Source: UBA1081 sp964495345 (lineage in GTDB: Bacteria; Bacillota; Clostridia; Oscillospirales; Acutalibacteraceae). Taken from it: 23,124 nucleotides of DNA. The stretch covers positions 1-23,124 of the forward strand of contig CAZBVV010000021.1 in assembly GCA_964495345.1 (NCBI GenBank). The letters are read 5' to 3'. The notes below the pieces were generated by a model. That model was not told where the DNA came from and did not search any database. It worked only from the letters and a program-made list of their open reading frames with translations. The position numbers were made by a program, and so were the translations under genes. This document shows, one piece after another, positions 7,273 to 16,047 of the stretch (the stretch's first letter is position 1; every line of letters starts with the position of its first letter).

Positions 7273-8121
7273 TACGCCCGAATATGCTGCAAATCCGCCG
7301 TCAATGGGAAGAATTACACCTGTAACAAATCCGGAATAGCTTTCATCTGCAAGGAAAAGAAGTGCACCTGTCAAATCCTCGGGAACACCAAAGCGTCCGA
7401 GAGGTGTATGTGTAAGAATTTTCTCTGAACGGGGAGTAAGTGAACCGTCCTCGTTGTAAAGAAGAGCTTTGTTCTGGTTTGTTGAGAAGAATCCCGGTGC
7501 AAGAGCATTAACTCTTATACCAACCTCGGAAAAATGAACTGCCATAAACTGAGTAAAGTTTGAAATTGCCGCTTTTGCCGCAGAATACGCAGGAATTTTT
7601 GTAAGAGGACGAAAAGCATTCATTGAAGAAACATTTATAATTGTTGTGTTTTCTTTGCCTACCATATCAATAGCGAACGCCTGTGTAGTAAGAAGAGTGC
7701 CCAGAAAATTAAGATTAAAAACAAACTCAATACCCTTTGCATCAAGGTCAAAGAAAGTCTTTACACCCTCTGCCTTTTCTGCAATATCGGAAAGTTCAAA
7801 CTTTTCTTTTGTGGTATTGCCTCTTGCATTATTGCCGCCTGCACCGTTAAGAAGAATATCACAAGTACCGAGCTTTTCGTTTACTTCGTTTCTTGTTGCA
7901 TCAAGACTTTCTTTTTCAAGAACATTACAGCCAACGGCAATAGCTGTACCGCCGTTTGCATTAATTTCATCCGCAACTGCCTGTGCTGCATCCTTATTAA
8001 GGTCAAGAACAGCAACCTTTACACCCTGTGCCGCAAGGTCTTTTGCAAATGCACTGCAAAGAACACCGCCGCCGCCTGTTACTACTGCTACTCTGCCTTT
8101 TAAATTTTCATGTTTGAACAT
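7270..8121 (-). CDS. SDR-family dehydrogenase, probably D-mannonate oxidoreductase/fructuronate reductase type
   Basis: 283 aa from the chosen start. A classical short-chain dehydrogenase: cofactor motif TGGGGVLC (15-22), NGAGG (92-96), catalytic Ser166 and YSAAK (Tyr179, Lys183), and C-terminal PIDGGF. The GGGGVLCSA variant and the long insertion around residues 100-130 match the SDR enzymes annotated as D-mannonate oxidoreductase (B. subtilis UxuB/YjmF type), which interconvert fructuronate and mannonate with NAD(P)H. The identification is by recall of motif, so moderately sure. Next to two carbohydrate esterases and a beta-helix domain, a role in uronic-acid use makes sense. An in-frame ATG at 8160 lies inside a repeat and gives an unnatural N-terminus; ATG at 8121 follows AAAGGGTGAT with correct spacing. 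The stop codon is contributed by element B. Confidence 0.8.
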   Translation of the reverse strand: MFKHENLKGRVAVVTGGGGVLCSAFAKDLAAQGVKVAVLDLNKDAAQAVADEINANGGTAIAVGCNVLEKESLDATRNEVNEKLGTCDILLNGAGGNNARGNTTKEKFELSDIAEKAEGVKTFFDLDAKGIEFVFNLNFLGTLLTTQAFAIDMVGKENTTIINVSSMNAFRPLTKIPAYSAAKAAISNFTQFMAVHFSEVGIRVNALAPGFFSTNQNKALLYNEDGSLTPRSEKILTHTPLGRFGVPEDLTGALLFLADESYSGFVTGVILPIDGGFAAYSGV

Positions 8122-8138
8122 TTTTATCACCCTTTTTT

Positions 8139-8573
8139 TAATGCACAATGCATAATGCATAATGCATAATTATGTGTTTTCAAAATCTCTGCTTGACTTT
8201 ACAATTACTGTAAGTAATTTGGCAAGCTCTACGCAATCCGAATAAATACTTTTAAATTCATTTTCAGTAATATACTCTGTTTCATATAAAACTTCAAGCC
8301 AAAATTCTGCTTCATATGCTTCTTTCAATGCAGTATTCATTTTGTACAGAAAATCTGATTTACTGAAACCTCTGACAGCTTCACATATGTTTGCACCGAC
8401 ACTCGTACCTGCTCTTAATATCTGATCAGCCAATGTATATTCATTTTTTGTATAGCGCAGATATTTATAAAGATTAACGATTCTGACTGCAAACTTTTTA
8501 CTTTTAGCTAAAACTATATTATTTTCATCCATACCTACAAATATATTAATTATGCATTGTGCATTATGAATTA
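8139..8573. mobile_element. Inverted-repeat cassette carrying a four-helix-bundle gene
   Basis: A perfect 18-bp inverted repeat, TAATGCACAATGCATAAT at 8139-8156 and its complement at 8549-8566, encloses the four-helix gene (8170-8532) with little else between. The left arm continues as tandem ATGCATA words to about 8172, which supply the gene's stop codon. The right side runs on to the LCP stop codon at 8571-8573. The same TAATTCAT/ATGCATAATTA vocabulary is found next to the ends of element B. The cassette fills the gap between the LCP stop and the SDR ribosome site. Mobility is inferred. Confidence 0.55.
8170..8532 (-). CDS. Four-helix-bundle protein of the 23S rRNA intervening-sequence (IVS) family
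   Basis: 120 aa, the normal length for this family (TIGR02436-type). Recognisable features are the AGTSVGANICEA motif (about 42-53), the KSDFLYKM...ALKEA.EAEFWLE block (about 58-80) and a C-terminal DC.EL.KLLT.IVKSS helix. Members are best known from ORFs inserted in 23S rRNA genes of spirochaetes and others. The Avd protein of diversity-generating retroelements has the same fold and forms a pentamer that binds nucleic acid. The biochemical role of stand-alone copies is unknown. Here the gene sits between perfect 18-bp inverted repeats, away from any rRNA gene. Its only Shine-Dalgarno-like bases (AGG, 1-2 nt from ATG) are poor, so translation may be weak. Confidence 0.85.
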   Translation of the reverse strand: MDENNIVLAKSKKFAVRIVNLYKYLRYTKNEYTLADQILRAGTSVGANICEAVRGFSKSDFLYKMNTALKEAYEAEFWLEVLYETEYITENEFKSIYSDCVELAKLLTVIVKSSRDFENT

Positions 8574-9707
8574 TTCAATAACAATATTTGTCTGACCGTA
8601 AATCTGCTTCTGTACATACTGTGCTGAATAGGGATAGTCAACAATCCACATCCATGAATTGCCGTTATGAGCCTGTCTTGCACTTTCAGGCGGTGATTCC
8701 ATAGAATAAACCTGATAGTTATACCACTGACCCAAAATTGCATTTGTTCCCAATGAGATTATCTTTGACGCAGAACAGTCGGTATAAACATATTCGCCTA
8801 AAGTCTGTACAACATCATTAAGGTCAGCAATACTCAAATCTTTTGTCTTTTTGATAATAGCATTTATAACTTCACGCTGATTTTCTGTTCTCTTAACATC
8901 ACCGGAGGCATAAATTTTTCTCATTCTTGCAAAAAGAAGAGCCTGTTCACCGTTAAGTAATACATCATCACCGTATGGAATACCCGAAATATTACCGTAA
9001 TTTTCCATAGCTTTAGCTTCAGCCTGTGTAACATCAAGTGTTACACCGCCGATTTCATCAATAACCTTTTGGAATGCTGAAAAATCAACTGCTACAAAAT
9101 AGTCAATAGCAATTTTGTAGTTATTTTCGATTGCTTTTACAAGACAATCAGCACCGCCGTAAGAAAATGCGGCATTAAGCTTTGAATAATAACCTTTTCC
9201 GCTTGAAGATTCAAAATAAGTATAGCTGTCACGCAGGAAAGAACAAAGAGTAATGGACTGCTTTTCTTTATTAACGGATGCAAGCATCATAACGTCACTA
9301 TTGCCTTGAATTTTACCGCTTCTGCTGTCAACACCGATAATGAGAATATTAAGCACATTTTTTGAGGACATAATATCTCCGCCGCTGTGATACCAATTAT
9401 AAAGGGTTGAAGAAAGGCTGTTGTCACCTCTTACAGTGCTGATAATCTCATAATACTCAGAAACATCCTCTTCTTCAATGTCATCATAAAGAATATCATC
9501 ACTTGTTTCAAGCTCATCATCAGGAATTATATCATCTTCCGTGTGATAATTGATACCCAAGGAGTTTATATAAATATAAACTGCACCGACAACTCCTATT
9601 GCAAGTACAAGAATAACTGCAATAACTGCAATTATTACTTTTTTTGCACTTTTTTTCTTTTTCTGAGGTATATCCACAACCTCATTGTTAATATTTCTTT
9701 TACCCAT
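8571..9707 (-). CDS. LytR-CpsA-Psr (LCP) family cell-wall polymer ligase
   Basis: 378 aa. A basic cytoplasmic N-terminus, one membrane helix (about 24-47) and a strongly acidic linker (about 57-83) precede the extracellular LCP domain (about 118-285). The domain shows GVDSRSG (125-131), SDVM, SFLRDSY (156-162) and the arginine-rich RMRK..SGDVKRTENQR block (261-278) that binds the polyprenyl-pyrophosphate substrate in this family. LCP enzymes transfer teichoic-acid-like or capsular polymers to peptidoglycan. ATG at 9707 is chosen over TTG at 9713 because GAGG is 7 nt from the ATG but only 1 nt from the TTG. A hairpin with T-run sits immediately upstream, so expression may depend on readthrough from gyrA. 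Confidence 0.88.
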   Translation of the reverse strand: MGKRNINNEVVDIPQKKKKSAKKVIIAVIAVILVLAIGVVGAVYIYINSLGINYHTEDDIIPDDELETSDDILYDDIEEEDVSEYYEIISTVRGDNSLSSTLYNWYHSGGDIMSSKNVLNILIIGVDSRSGKIQGNSDVMMLASVNKEKQSITLCSFLRDSYTYFESSSGKGYYSKLNAAFSYGGADCLVKAIENNYKIAIDYFVAVDFSAFQKVIDEIGGVTLDVTQAEAKAMENYGNISGIPYGDDVLLNGEQALLFARMRKIYASGDVKRTENQREVINAIIKKTKDLSIADLNDVVQTLGEYVYTDCSASKIISLGTNAILGQWYNYQVYSMESPPESARQAHNGNSWMWIVDYPYSAQYVQKQIYGQTNIVIE

Positions 9708-9723
9708 ATCCAAACCTCATTTG

Positions 9724-9784
9724 AAAAACGGGTATCTCTGAAAATTAAGAGTACAAAAGCTGCATTAAGTTTATAGAGATACCC
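9724..9784 (-). terminator. gyrA terminator or attenuator ahead of the LCP gene
   Basis: A 10-bp perfect stem, GGGTATCTCT (9730-9739) and AGAGATACCC (9775-9784), is followed on the minus strand by GTTTTT. The 35-nt loop is unusually long. It occupies the gyrA-LCP gap and ends about 10 nt before the LCP ribosome site, leaving little room for a separate promoter. Confidence 0.65.
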
Positions 9785-9797
9785 TAACGTTTATTTA

Positions 9798-12356
9798 TTA
9801 TTCGTTATTTTCTTGTGTGATTTCGGAATTTTCTGGTTCTTCGGAGTCTGTTTCCTCGTCACTGTGTTCAATATCCGTAAGAGTTACAACTCTCTCGCCG
9901 TCTTTGACTTTCATAACTCTTACACCTTTTGAAGGTCTTGCAAAGATGCTTATACTGTTAACGGGAATTCTGATAATAACGCCGTCGGAAGAAATAATAA
10001 CAATGTCGTCTTCTTCGTTAACAACTCTTAAAGCCGCAACATCGCCGTACTGCTCCGTGCGGTAGTTAATAAGACCCAGACCGCCTCTTGACTGAACTCT
10101 GTAATCAGAACCCATACTGCGTCTGCCGTAACCTGTTTCGCTTACGGTAAGAACACAGCTTTCATCGGTAATAATATCCATACCGACAACTTCGTCACCG
10201 TCTTTAAGACTGATAGCTCTTACACCTCTTGCAGTTCTGCCGATAGCTCTTGCATCATTTTCGTTAAAGCGGATTGACATACCTTTCTTTGTGGCAACAA
10301 GAATATCGTCATTACCGTGAGTGAGCTTAACCCATGCAAGCTCGTCATCTTCATCAAGATTGATTGCAATAATACCTGTTTTACGGATTGTTTTGTACTC
10401 AGAAAGTGAAGACCTCTTGATTATACCCTTTCTTGTGAACATACAAAGGTACATATCTTCTCTTTCTTCATTATCAAAATCATCACCGGGAACACGAATC
10501 ATGGCTGAAATCTTTTCTTCCGGTTCAAGAGGAAGAAGATTTACAATATTCATACCCTTACTTGTTCTGCCGCCCTCGGGAATCTCATAACCTTTAAGTC
10601 TGTAAGCCTTACCTTTGGTGGTGTAGAACATAATATAATCATGAGTCGAGCATGAGAACATTGTTTCAGCAACATCCTCTTCACGCCTTGTCATACCGAT
10701 AACACCTTTACCGCCTCTGCGTTGAAGCTTATAGGTATCAGCAGTCTGACGCTTGATATATCCCATTGTTGTAAGAGTAAAAATACAGTTTTCTTCGGGA
10801 ATAAGGTCCTCAATGTCAACCTCTCCGCTGACATTCTGAATCTCTGTTCTTCTTTCGTCACCGAATTTATCTCTTATTTCGTTAAGTTCACCCTTGATGA
10901 TTTCAAGCACCTTTTCATGAGATGAAAGAATCTCGTTATATTCTGCAATTTTTGCACGAAGTTCTGCCATTTCATCATCGAGCTTCTGTCTTTCAAGACC
11001 TGTTAACTGACCTAAACGCATCTGAACGATGTGAGTAGCCTGAATTTCATCAAAGCCGAAGTTTTCCATTAAGGCAAGCTTACCTTCCTGAACACTCTTT
11101 GACTTTTTAAGCAAAGCAATAACTTCGTCAATAATATCAAGTGCTTTTATAAGAGCTTCAACAATATGTGCTCTTTCTTCCGCTTTACGGAGTCTGAAAC
11201 GTGTTCTTCTTGTAATAACATCGCATTGATGATTGATATAATGATTAAGAATTTCTTTAAGAGTAAGAATTTTCGGCTCGCCGTTAACAAGAGCAAGCAT
11301 AATTATACCGTAAGAAATCTGGAGCTGTGTGAATGAGAAAAGCTGATTTAAAACAACCTGAGGATTTGCATCACGCTTCAAATCAATAACAACATTAATA
11401 CCTTCACGGTTCGAGTAGTCATTAATATCGGAAATACCCTCAACTTTTTTATCCTTAACAAGGTCTGCAATAGATTCAATAAGTCTTGCTTTGTTAACCT
11501 GATAAGGAAGCTCAGTTACAACAATCTGGAATCTGCCGTTTTTTGTTTCAACAATTTCAGCTTTTGAACGAAGCACCATTTTACCTCTGCCCGTTGCATA
11601 AGCCGCCCTGATACCTGACTTACCCATAATAATACCTGCCGTAGGAAAATCAGGTCCCTTTATATGTTCCATAAGCTCCGCAACGGATGCCTCGGGATTA
11701 TCCATAAGACAAAAAAGAGCGTCGATTGTTTCACCAAGATTGTGAGGAGGAATATTGGTTGCCATACCAACAGCAATACCTGTTGAACCGTTTACAAGCA
11801 GATTAGGAAATTTTGAAGGAAGAACTACAGGCTCTTTAAGACGGTCATCATAGTTAGACATAAAGTCAACCGTTTCTTCGTCAATATTGGTAAGCATTTC
11901 AAGTGAAAGTTTGCTCATTCTTGACTCTGTATATCGGTAAGCAGCCGGCGGGTCCCCGTCAACCGAACCGAAGTTACCGTGACCGTCAACGAGCATATAT
12001 CTCATTGAGAAATCCTGTGCAAGACGTACCATCGCATCATAAACGGAAGAGTCACCGTGGGGATGATAACGACCAAGCACTGCACCGACTGTATCGGCAC
12101 ATTTACGGTAAGCTGTGTTAGGCATAAGTCTGTTTTCAAACATTGTGTAGAGAATTCGTCTGTGTACGGGCTTTAAACCGTCCCTTACATCAGGCAAAGC
12201 TCTGGATGTTATAACTGACATCGAGTAGTCAAGGAAAGATGTTCTCATTTCCTTAATAATATCAACGTCTATAACCTTTCCGCCTTCATCGGAAGAATCG
12301 GCAATAACTGCATTTTCTTCCATTGAAGTGTCATTTATGTTATTATTTTCGTCCAT
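9798..12356 (-). CDS. gyrA: DNA gyrase subunit A
   Basis: 852 aa, the normal length. The breakage-reunion domain carries the catalytic tyrosine in AAYRYTE (Y142, equivalent to E. coli Y122). The quinolone-determining region reads HPHGDSSVYD with Ser103 and Asp107, equivalent to E. coli S83 and D87, so the classical resistance sites are wild type. The GyrA box QRRGGKG (545-551), needed to wrap DNA, identifies gyrase rather than topoisomerase IV. A six-bladed C-terminal domain with repeated (I/V)..G(Y/K)..R strands and an acidic tail end the protein. It works with GyrB as an A2B2 enzyme introducing negative supercoils. It lies 24 bp downstream of gyrB, with AAGGAG before the ATG, so the two are co-transcribed. 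Confidence 0.98.
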   Translation of the reverse strand: MDENNNINDTSMEENAVIADSSDEGGKVIDVDIIKEMRTSFLDYSMSVITSRALPDVRDGLKPVHRRILYTMFENRLMPNTAYRKCADTVGAVLGRYHPHGDSSVYDAMVRLAQDFSMRYMLVDGHGNFGSVDGDPPAAYRYTESRMSKLSLEMLTNIDEETVDFMSNYDDRLKEPVVLPSKFPNLLVNGSTGIAVGMATNIPPHNLGETIDALFCLMDNPEASVAELMEHIKGPDFPTAGIIMGKSGIRAAYATGRGKMVLRSKAEIVETKNGRFQIVVTELPYQVNKARLIESIADLVKDKKVEGISDINDYSNREGINVVIDLKRDANPQVVLNQLFSFTQLQISYGIIMLALVNGEPKILTLKEILNHYINHQCDVITRRTRFRLRKAEERAHIVEALIKALDIIDEVIALLKKSKSVQEGKLALMENFGFDEIQATHIVQMRLGQLTGLERQKLDDEMAELRAKIAEYNEILSSHEKVLEIIKGELNEIRDKFGDERRTEIQNVSGEVDIEDLIPEENCIFTLTTMGYIKRQTADTYKLQRRGGKGVIGMTRREEDVAETMFSCSTHDYIMFYTTKGKAYRLKGYEIPEGGRTSKGMNIVNLLPLEPEEKISAMIRVPGDDFDNEEREDMYLCMFTRKGIIKRSSLSEYKTIRKTGIIAINLDEDDELAWVKLTHGNDDILVATKKGMSIRFNENDARAIGRTARGVRAISLKDGDEVVGMDIITDESCVLTVSETGYGRRSMGSDYRVQSRGGLGLINYRTEQYGDVAALRVVNEEDDIVIISSDGVIIRIPVNSISIFARPSKGVRVMKVKDGERVVTLTDIEHSDEETDSEEPENSEITQENNE

Positions 12357-12380
12357 AAATTTTATACTCCTTTACGGATG

Positions 12381-14384
12381 TTAAATATCAAGATTTTTAA
12401 CGTACTTTGCGTTTTGTTCAATAAACTCTCTTCTTGGTTCAACCTTGTCACCCATAAGAATAGAGAATGTTCTGTCAGCTTCGATTGCGTCTTCAAGAGT
12501 TACACGAAGCATAATTCTTGTTTCGGGATTCATTGTTGTTTCCCAAAGCTGTTCTGAGTCCATTTCACCAAGACCCTTGTAACGCTGAATGTCGCACTGA
12601 CCGATTTCACTCATTATTGAATCTCTCTGCTCGTCTGAATAAGCATAATAATGCTTTTTATTCTTTGTAAGCCTGTAAAGAGGAGGCTGTGCTATATAAA
12701 CGTAGCCGTAATCAATAAGAGGACGCATATATCTGAAAAAGAATGTCAGAAGAAGTGTTCTGATGTGAGCACCGTCAACGTCGGCATCGGCCATAATAAC
12801 GATTTTGTGATAACGCAGCTTATTTATATCAAAATCTTCGTCAATACCTGTACCGAGAGCTGTAACAACGGGAGAAAGCTTATCGTTACCGATAACCTTA
12901 TCAAGTCTTGACTTTTCAACGTTAAGCATTTTACCCCAAAGAGGAAGAATAGCCTGAATATTTCTGTCTCTGCCACCCTTTGCAGAACCGCCCGCAGAGT
13001 CACCCTCTACGATATAAATTTCTGTGTTTTCGGGGTTTTTGTCAATACAGTCAGCAAGCTTACCGGGAAGAGAATTACCGCCGAGAGCAGTTTTTCTTCT
13101 TGCATTCTCTCTTGCTTTTCTTGCGGCTTCTCTCGCTCTTGATGCATCAAGTGATTTATTAAAAATCAGTTTTGCAACAGAGGGATTTTCCTCAAAATAG
13201 GTCATAACCTTATCATAGATAAGCTGTGATACAATCTGTGTCATTTCTGTATTACCCAGCTTACCCTTTGTCTGACCTTCAAACTGAGCTTCCGTAAGCT
13301 TAACGCTGATTACGCAACAAATACCTTCTCTTACATCATCACCGGAAAGATTTTTGTCAGCCTCTTTCAAAAGACCGTATTTTCTGCCGTAATCGTTGAA
13401 AACTCTTGTTAAAGCTCTCTTAAAGCCCTCTTCGTGAGTACCGCCGTCGATAGTTCTTACGTTGTTAGCAAATGAAAGTATAAGCTCATTATATCCGTCA
13501 TTGTAAAGCATAGCAACTTCGGCATATTTATCACCTACAACGGTTGAAAAATGCATAGGTTTATCGTGAATTGCCGTAAGTCCTCTTGACTCCGTTTCAA
13601 ACGTTACAAAGCTCGAAAGTCCGCCGTGATAGCAATATACCTCATCAACGGGATTTTCGTCGTCACGGTAATCGGAAAGAGTAATTGAAAGACCTGCATT
13701 AAGGAATGCACTTTCACGCAGTCTTCTTTGTAAGGTTTCAAAGTTATATACGGTTGTATCCGTAAAAATCTGAGGGTCGGCTTTAAAACGGATAAGCGTA
13801 CCTGTTTCTTCACTCTTACCTACAATTTCAAGGTCAGAAACAATGTTACCTCTTTCAAATCTCTGTTTATAAACGTTTCCGTTTCTTGAAACCTCAACTT
13901 CAAGCCATTCTGAAAGAGCGTTAACAACAGATGAACCAACGCCGTGAAGACCGCCGGAAACCTTATAACCACTGCCGCCGAATTTACCTCCTGCATGAAG
14001 AACAGTAAGAACAACCGTAACAGCTGGAAGTCCCTGCTGTTCGTTAATATCAACGGGAATACCACGGCCGTTATCTCTTACCTCAATAACATTATCGGGA
14101 AGAATTGTTGCTTCAATATGAGTACAGTATCCTGCAAGAGCCTCATCTATTGAGTTATCTACAATTTCATAAACAAGATGATGAAGTCCTCTTTCACCTG
14201 TTGAGCCTATATACATACCGGGACGCTTACGGACTGCTTCAAGACCTTCCAAAACCTGAATCTGACCGGCACCGTACTCATCGGTGACAGCCGTATCCAT
14301 TGTTTCAATATCTTCATCATTTGTCATAACGCTGTCTCGCTGTTCAAAATCGGCAGCGTTAAATTCTTTTTTTTCTTCGTCCAA
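12381..14384 (-). CDS. gyrB: DNA gyrase subunit B
   Basis: About 667 aa. The GHKL ATPase domain has YEIVDNSIDEA, DNGRGIP and GGLHGVGSSVVNALS (about residues 72-158). The transducer domain follows, then a TOPRIM domain with EGDSAGGSA (about 460-468) and DADVDG (about 533-538) and the QRYKGLGEM block near 600. The terminal REFIEQNAKYVKNLDI is the standard GyrB ending. It supplies ATP hydrolysis for supercoiling. Start: ATG at 14393 directly abuts AAAGG with no spacer, whereas TTG three codons later (14384) lies 8 nt from the same site, giving MDEEKKEF; I prefer the TTG, but either is possible. It overlaps nothing and starts 16 bp after the remB stop. Confidence 0.97.
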   Translation of the reverse strand: MDEEKKEFNAADFEQRDSVMTNDEDIETMDTAVTDEYGAGQIQVLEGLEAVRKRPGMYIGSTGERGLHHLVYEIVDNSIDEALAGYCTHIEATILPDNVIEVRDNGRGIPVDINEQQGLPAVTVVLTVLHAGGKFGGSGYKVSGGLHGVGSSVVNALSEWLEVEVSRNGNVYKQRFERGNIVSDLEIVGKSEETGTLIRFKADPQIFTDTTVYNFETLQRRLRESAFLNAGLSITLSDYRDDENPVDEVYCYHGGLSSFVTFETESRGLTAIHDKPMHFSTVVGDKYAEVAMLYNDGYNELILSFANNVRTIDGGTHEEGFKRALTRVFNDYGRKYGLLKEADKNLSGDDVREGICCVISVKLTEAQFEGQTKGKLGNTEMTQIVSQLIYDKVMTYFEENPSVAKLIFNKSLDASRAREAARKARENARRKTALGGNSLPGKLADCIDKNPENTEIYIVEGDSAGGSAKGGRDRNIQAILPLWGKMLNVEKSRLDKVIGNDKLSPVVTALGTGIDEDFDINKLRYHKIVIMADADVDGAHIRTLLLTFFFRYMRPLIDYGYVYIAQPPLYRLTKNKKHYYAYSDEQRDSIMSEIGQCDIQRYKGLGEMDSEQLWETTMNPETRIMLRVTLEDAIEADRTFSILMGDKVEPRREFIEQNAKYVKNLDI

Positions 14385-14400
14385 GAAAAACATCCTTTCT

Positions 14401-14667
14401 TTAATCGAATTGTTTAGATTTTGCTCTCTTTAATAAAGTAGACGGCGAAATCTGTGATATATAAACTTTTTTTGATTTATTTTTTTTATCCGTACATACT
14501 ATAAAAGATTTAGGTAATTCATAAGATACGTTTACAACTTCACCGCTTTTTTCAGCTTTAGTAAGATAATCTCTCGTTGATTTCATAACGGTGGTATTAT
14601 CCATATCAAAAATTCCGATAATATCTTTTGTAGTTATTACGGTTGACTGACCGAGATGTAAATACAT
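14401..14667 (-). CDS. remB: DUF370 regulator RemB
   Basis: 88 aa. The start MYLHLGQSTVITTKDIIGIFD is characteristic of the DUF370 family, whose B. subtilis members RemA and RemB (YaaB) control extracellular-matrix genes; B. subtilis also has yaaB between recF and gyrB, so position and sequence agree. The central K..RDYL segment and short C-terminal tail fit the family. A TTG at 14676 gives three more residues, but GGAAGG is only 1 nt away from it and 10 nt from ATG 14667, which also matches the family's usual N-terminus. The recF stop TGA (14669-14671) lies just ahead, so translation is probably coupled. Confidence 0.88.
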   Translation of the reverse strand: MYLHLGQSTVITTKDIIGIFDMDNTTVMKSTRDYLTKAEKSGEVVNVSYELPKSFIVCTDKKNKSKKVYISQISPSTLLKRAKSKQFD

Positions 14668-14668
14668 T

Positions 14669-15772
14669 TCATTCAAGCCTTCCGTTACTTATTTTAAAGG
14701 TTTTGCCCTCACACAGTCTCAACACCGTTGACGGTTCACAACAGGTTATAAAAACCTGCCAATCTTTTATATGGTTAAGAATATAATCCTGCCTGTTAAC
14801 GTCAAGCTCACTCATAACATCGTCAAGCAAAGCAACAGGTCTTTCGCCCGTAATATCTTTTAAAATCTCTGCTTCACCCAATTTTAATGCAAGTGCGGCA
14901 GATCTTTGCTGACCCTGTGAACCAAAACTTTTTGCAGACATATTATTTATTTTAATTTCAATTTCATCGTGATGAGCGCCGATATTTGTACTGCCGTACA
15001 TTACATCGCTGTTTTCACTTTGTTTAATTAATTCAATAATTCTGCTTTTTTCAACCTTATCACTTAAAGCTTCATATCTGTTAGGTGAAACACGCATTTT
15101 ATATTCAATACTCATTTCCTCTTTTTCACCGGAAATACCTGAATAAATAATTGCAGCAGCAGACGACAGCTTTTTTATATAATCAATACGCTCATTAATT
15201 ATAACAGCCGCAAGTGATGCAATTTTTTCATTCCATATTTCTAAAAATTCATAAGCACTGTTATTAAATTTTAAATCTTTTAAAAATGAATTACGCTGAA
15301 CAAGAGTTTTGTTATAATCTGAAATGACTTTTGTAAACGACGGCTTTATCTGACATATTGCAGTATCAATAAATCTTCTTCTTTCGGAAGGACTCCCCTT
15401 TACAAGTGACAGATATGCGGGAGAAAAAACAACACAATTAAAATTACCTATGAATTTTGATGCCGCATTAAGAGGTACTGAATTAAGAAGAATTTTTTTT
15501 GATTGACGGCTAATAATAATTTTGGCAGACTGTTCTCTTCCCGCACCGTAAAAATCAATCTCTGATTTTAAAAATTCTTCACCGAATTTTATTAATTCGT
15601 TATCTTTTGAACCTCGGAATGAACGAAAACCGCTGAAAAGCCATATACTTTCAAGAATATTTGTTTTTCCTTGAGCATTTTCACCGAAAATTACATTTAC
15701 ACCTTTATCCGGAAAAATCTCTGCTTCACTGATGTTTCTGTAATTTTTTACTTGAATGCGATTAACGTTCAT
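14669..15772 (-). CDS. recF: DNA replication and repair protein RecF
   Basis: 367 aa, normal size. Walker A GENAQGKTN (30-38) is followed by the family-specific ESIWLFSGFRSFRG. The ABC-type signature region SFGSQGQQRS lies near 283-292 and Walker B/D-loop RPVALLDDVMSELD near 322. RecF is an SMC-like ATPase that, with RecO and RecR, loads RecA at gaps behind stalled forks. The ATG overlaps the S4 gene's stop by 4 bp (ATGA arrangement), a standard translational-coupling junction in this conserved block. Confidence 0.97.
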   Translation of the reverse strand: MNVNRIQVKNYRNISEAEIFPDKGVNVIFGENAQGKTNILESIWLFSGFRSFRGSKDNELIKFGEEFLKSEIDFYGAGREQSAKIIISRQSKKILLNSVPLNAASKFIGNFNCVVFSPAYLSLVKGSPSERRRFIDTAICQIKPSFTKVISDYNKTLVQRNSFLKDLKFNNSAYEFLEIWNEKIASLAAVIINERIDYIKKLSSAAAIIYSGISGEKEEMSIEYKMRVSPNRYEALSDKVEKSRIIELIKQSENSDVMYGSTNIGAHHDEIEIKINNMSAKSFGSQGQQRSAALALKLGEAEILKDITGERPVALLDDVMSELDVNRQDYILNHIKDWQVFITCCEPSTVLRLCEGKTFKISNGRLE

Positions 15773-16020
15773 TTTGATTCAACAGTATAAACGGTATTTT
15801 CAAATCTTATTTGATCACCCGGTTTTATTTTTCTTCCTCTTTGCTCACAAACTTCTCCGTTAACCTCTACGGCTCCGTCTGTAATAAGAATTTTAGCATG
15901 ACCGCCTGTTTGTGCGATATCACAAAGCTTTAAAAGCGAATCCAGCTTTATAAAATCAGTATCAATAAATACCGTCTTATTCTCTTTTTTTATAGCTTTA
16001 ACTTTAATTACTTTTTTCAT
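15769..16020 (-). CDS. yaaA: S4-domain RNA-binding protein YaaA (RlbA)
   Basis: 83 aa. An S4 RNA-binding fold occupies about residues 22-78, with the core KLDSLLKLCDIAQTGGHAK and DGAVEVNGEVCEQRGRKIKPGD. It matches B. subtilis YaaA/RlbA, which is linked to 50S ribosome assembly and lies at the same place between dnaN and recF. The ten or so N-terminal residues are basic and precede the fold. It overlaps recF by 4 bp and begins 27 bp after dnaN ends, so it belongs to the dnaA operon block. Confidence 0.92.
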   Translation of the reverse strand: MKKVIKVKAIKKENKTVFIDTDFIKLDSLLKLCDIAQTGGHAKILITDGAVEVNGEVCEQRGRKIKPGDQIRFENTVYTVESK

Positions 16021-16047
16021 AAAATCAAAAACCTTGGTTTACAATAT

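Noticed and set aside
7646..8155. A 169-codon open frame antisense to the SDR gene
   Set aside because: Its product is Ser/Pro/Ala-rich with no recognisable motif, it has no ribosome site, and the opposite strand encodes a clear SDR; it is a coding shadow.
8170..8532. Avd protein of a diversity-generating retroelement
   Set aside because: The fold is shared, but no reverse transcriptase, template or variable repeat is found in the window.
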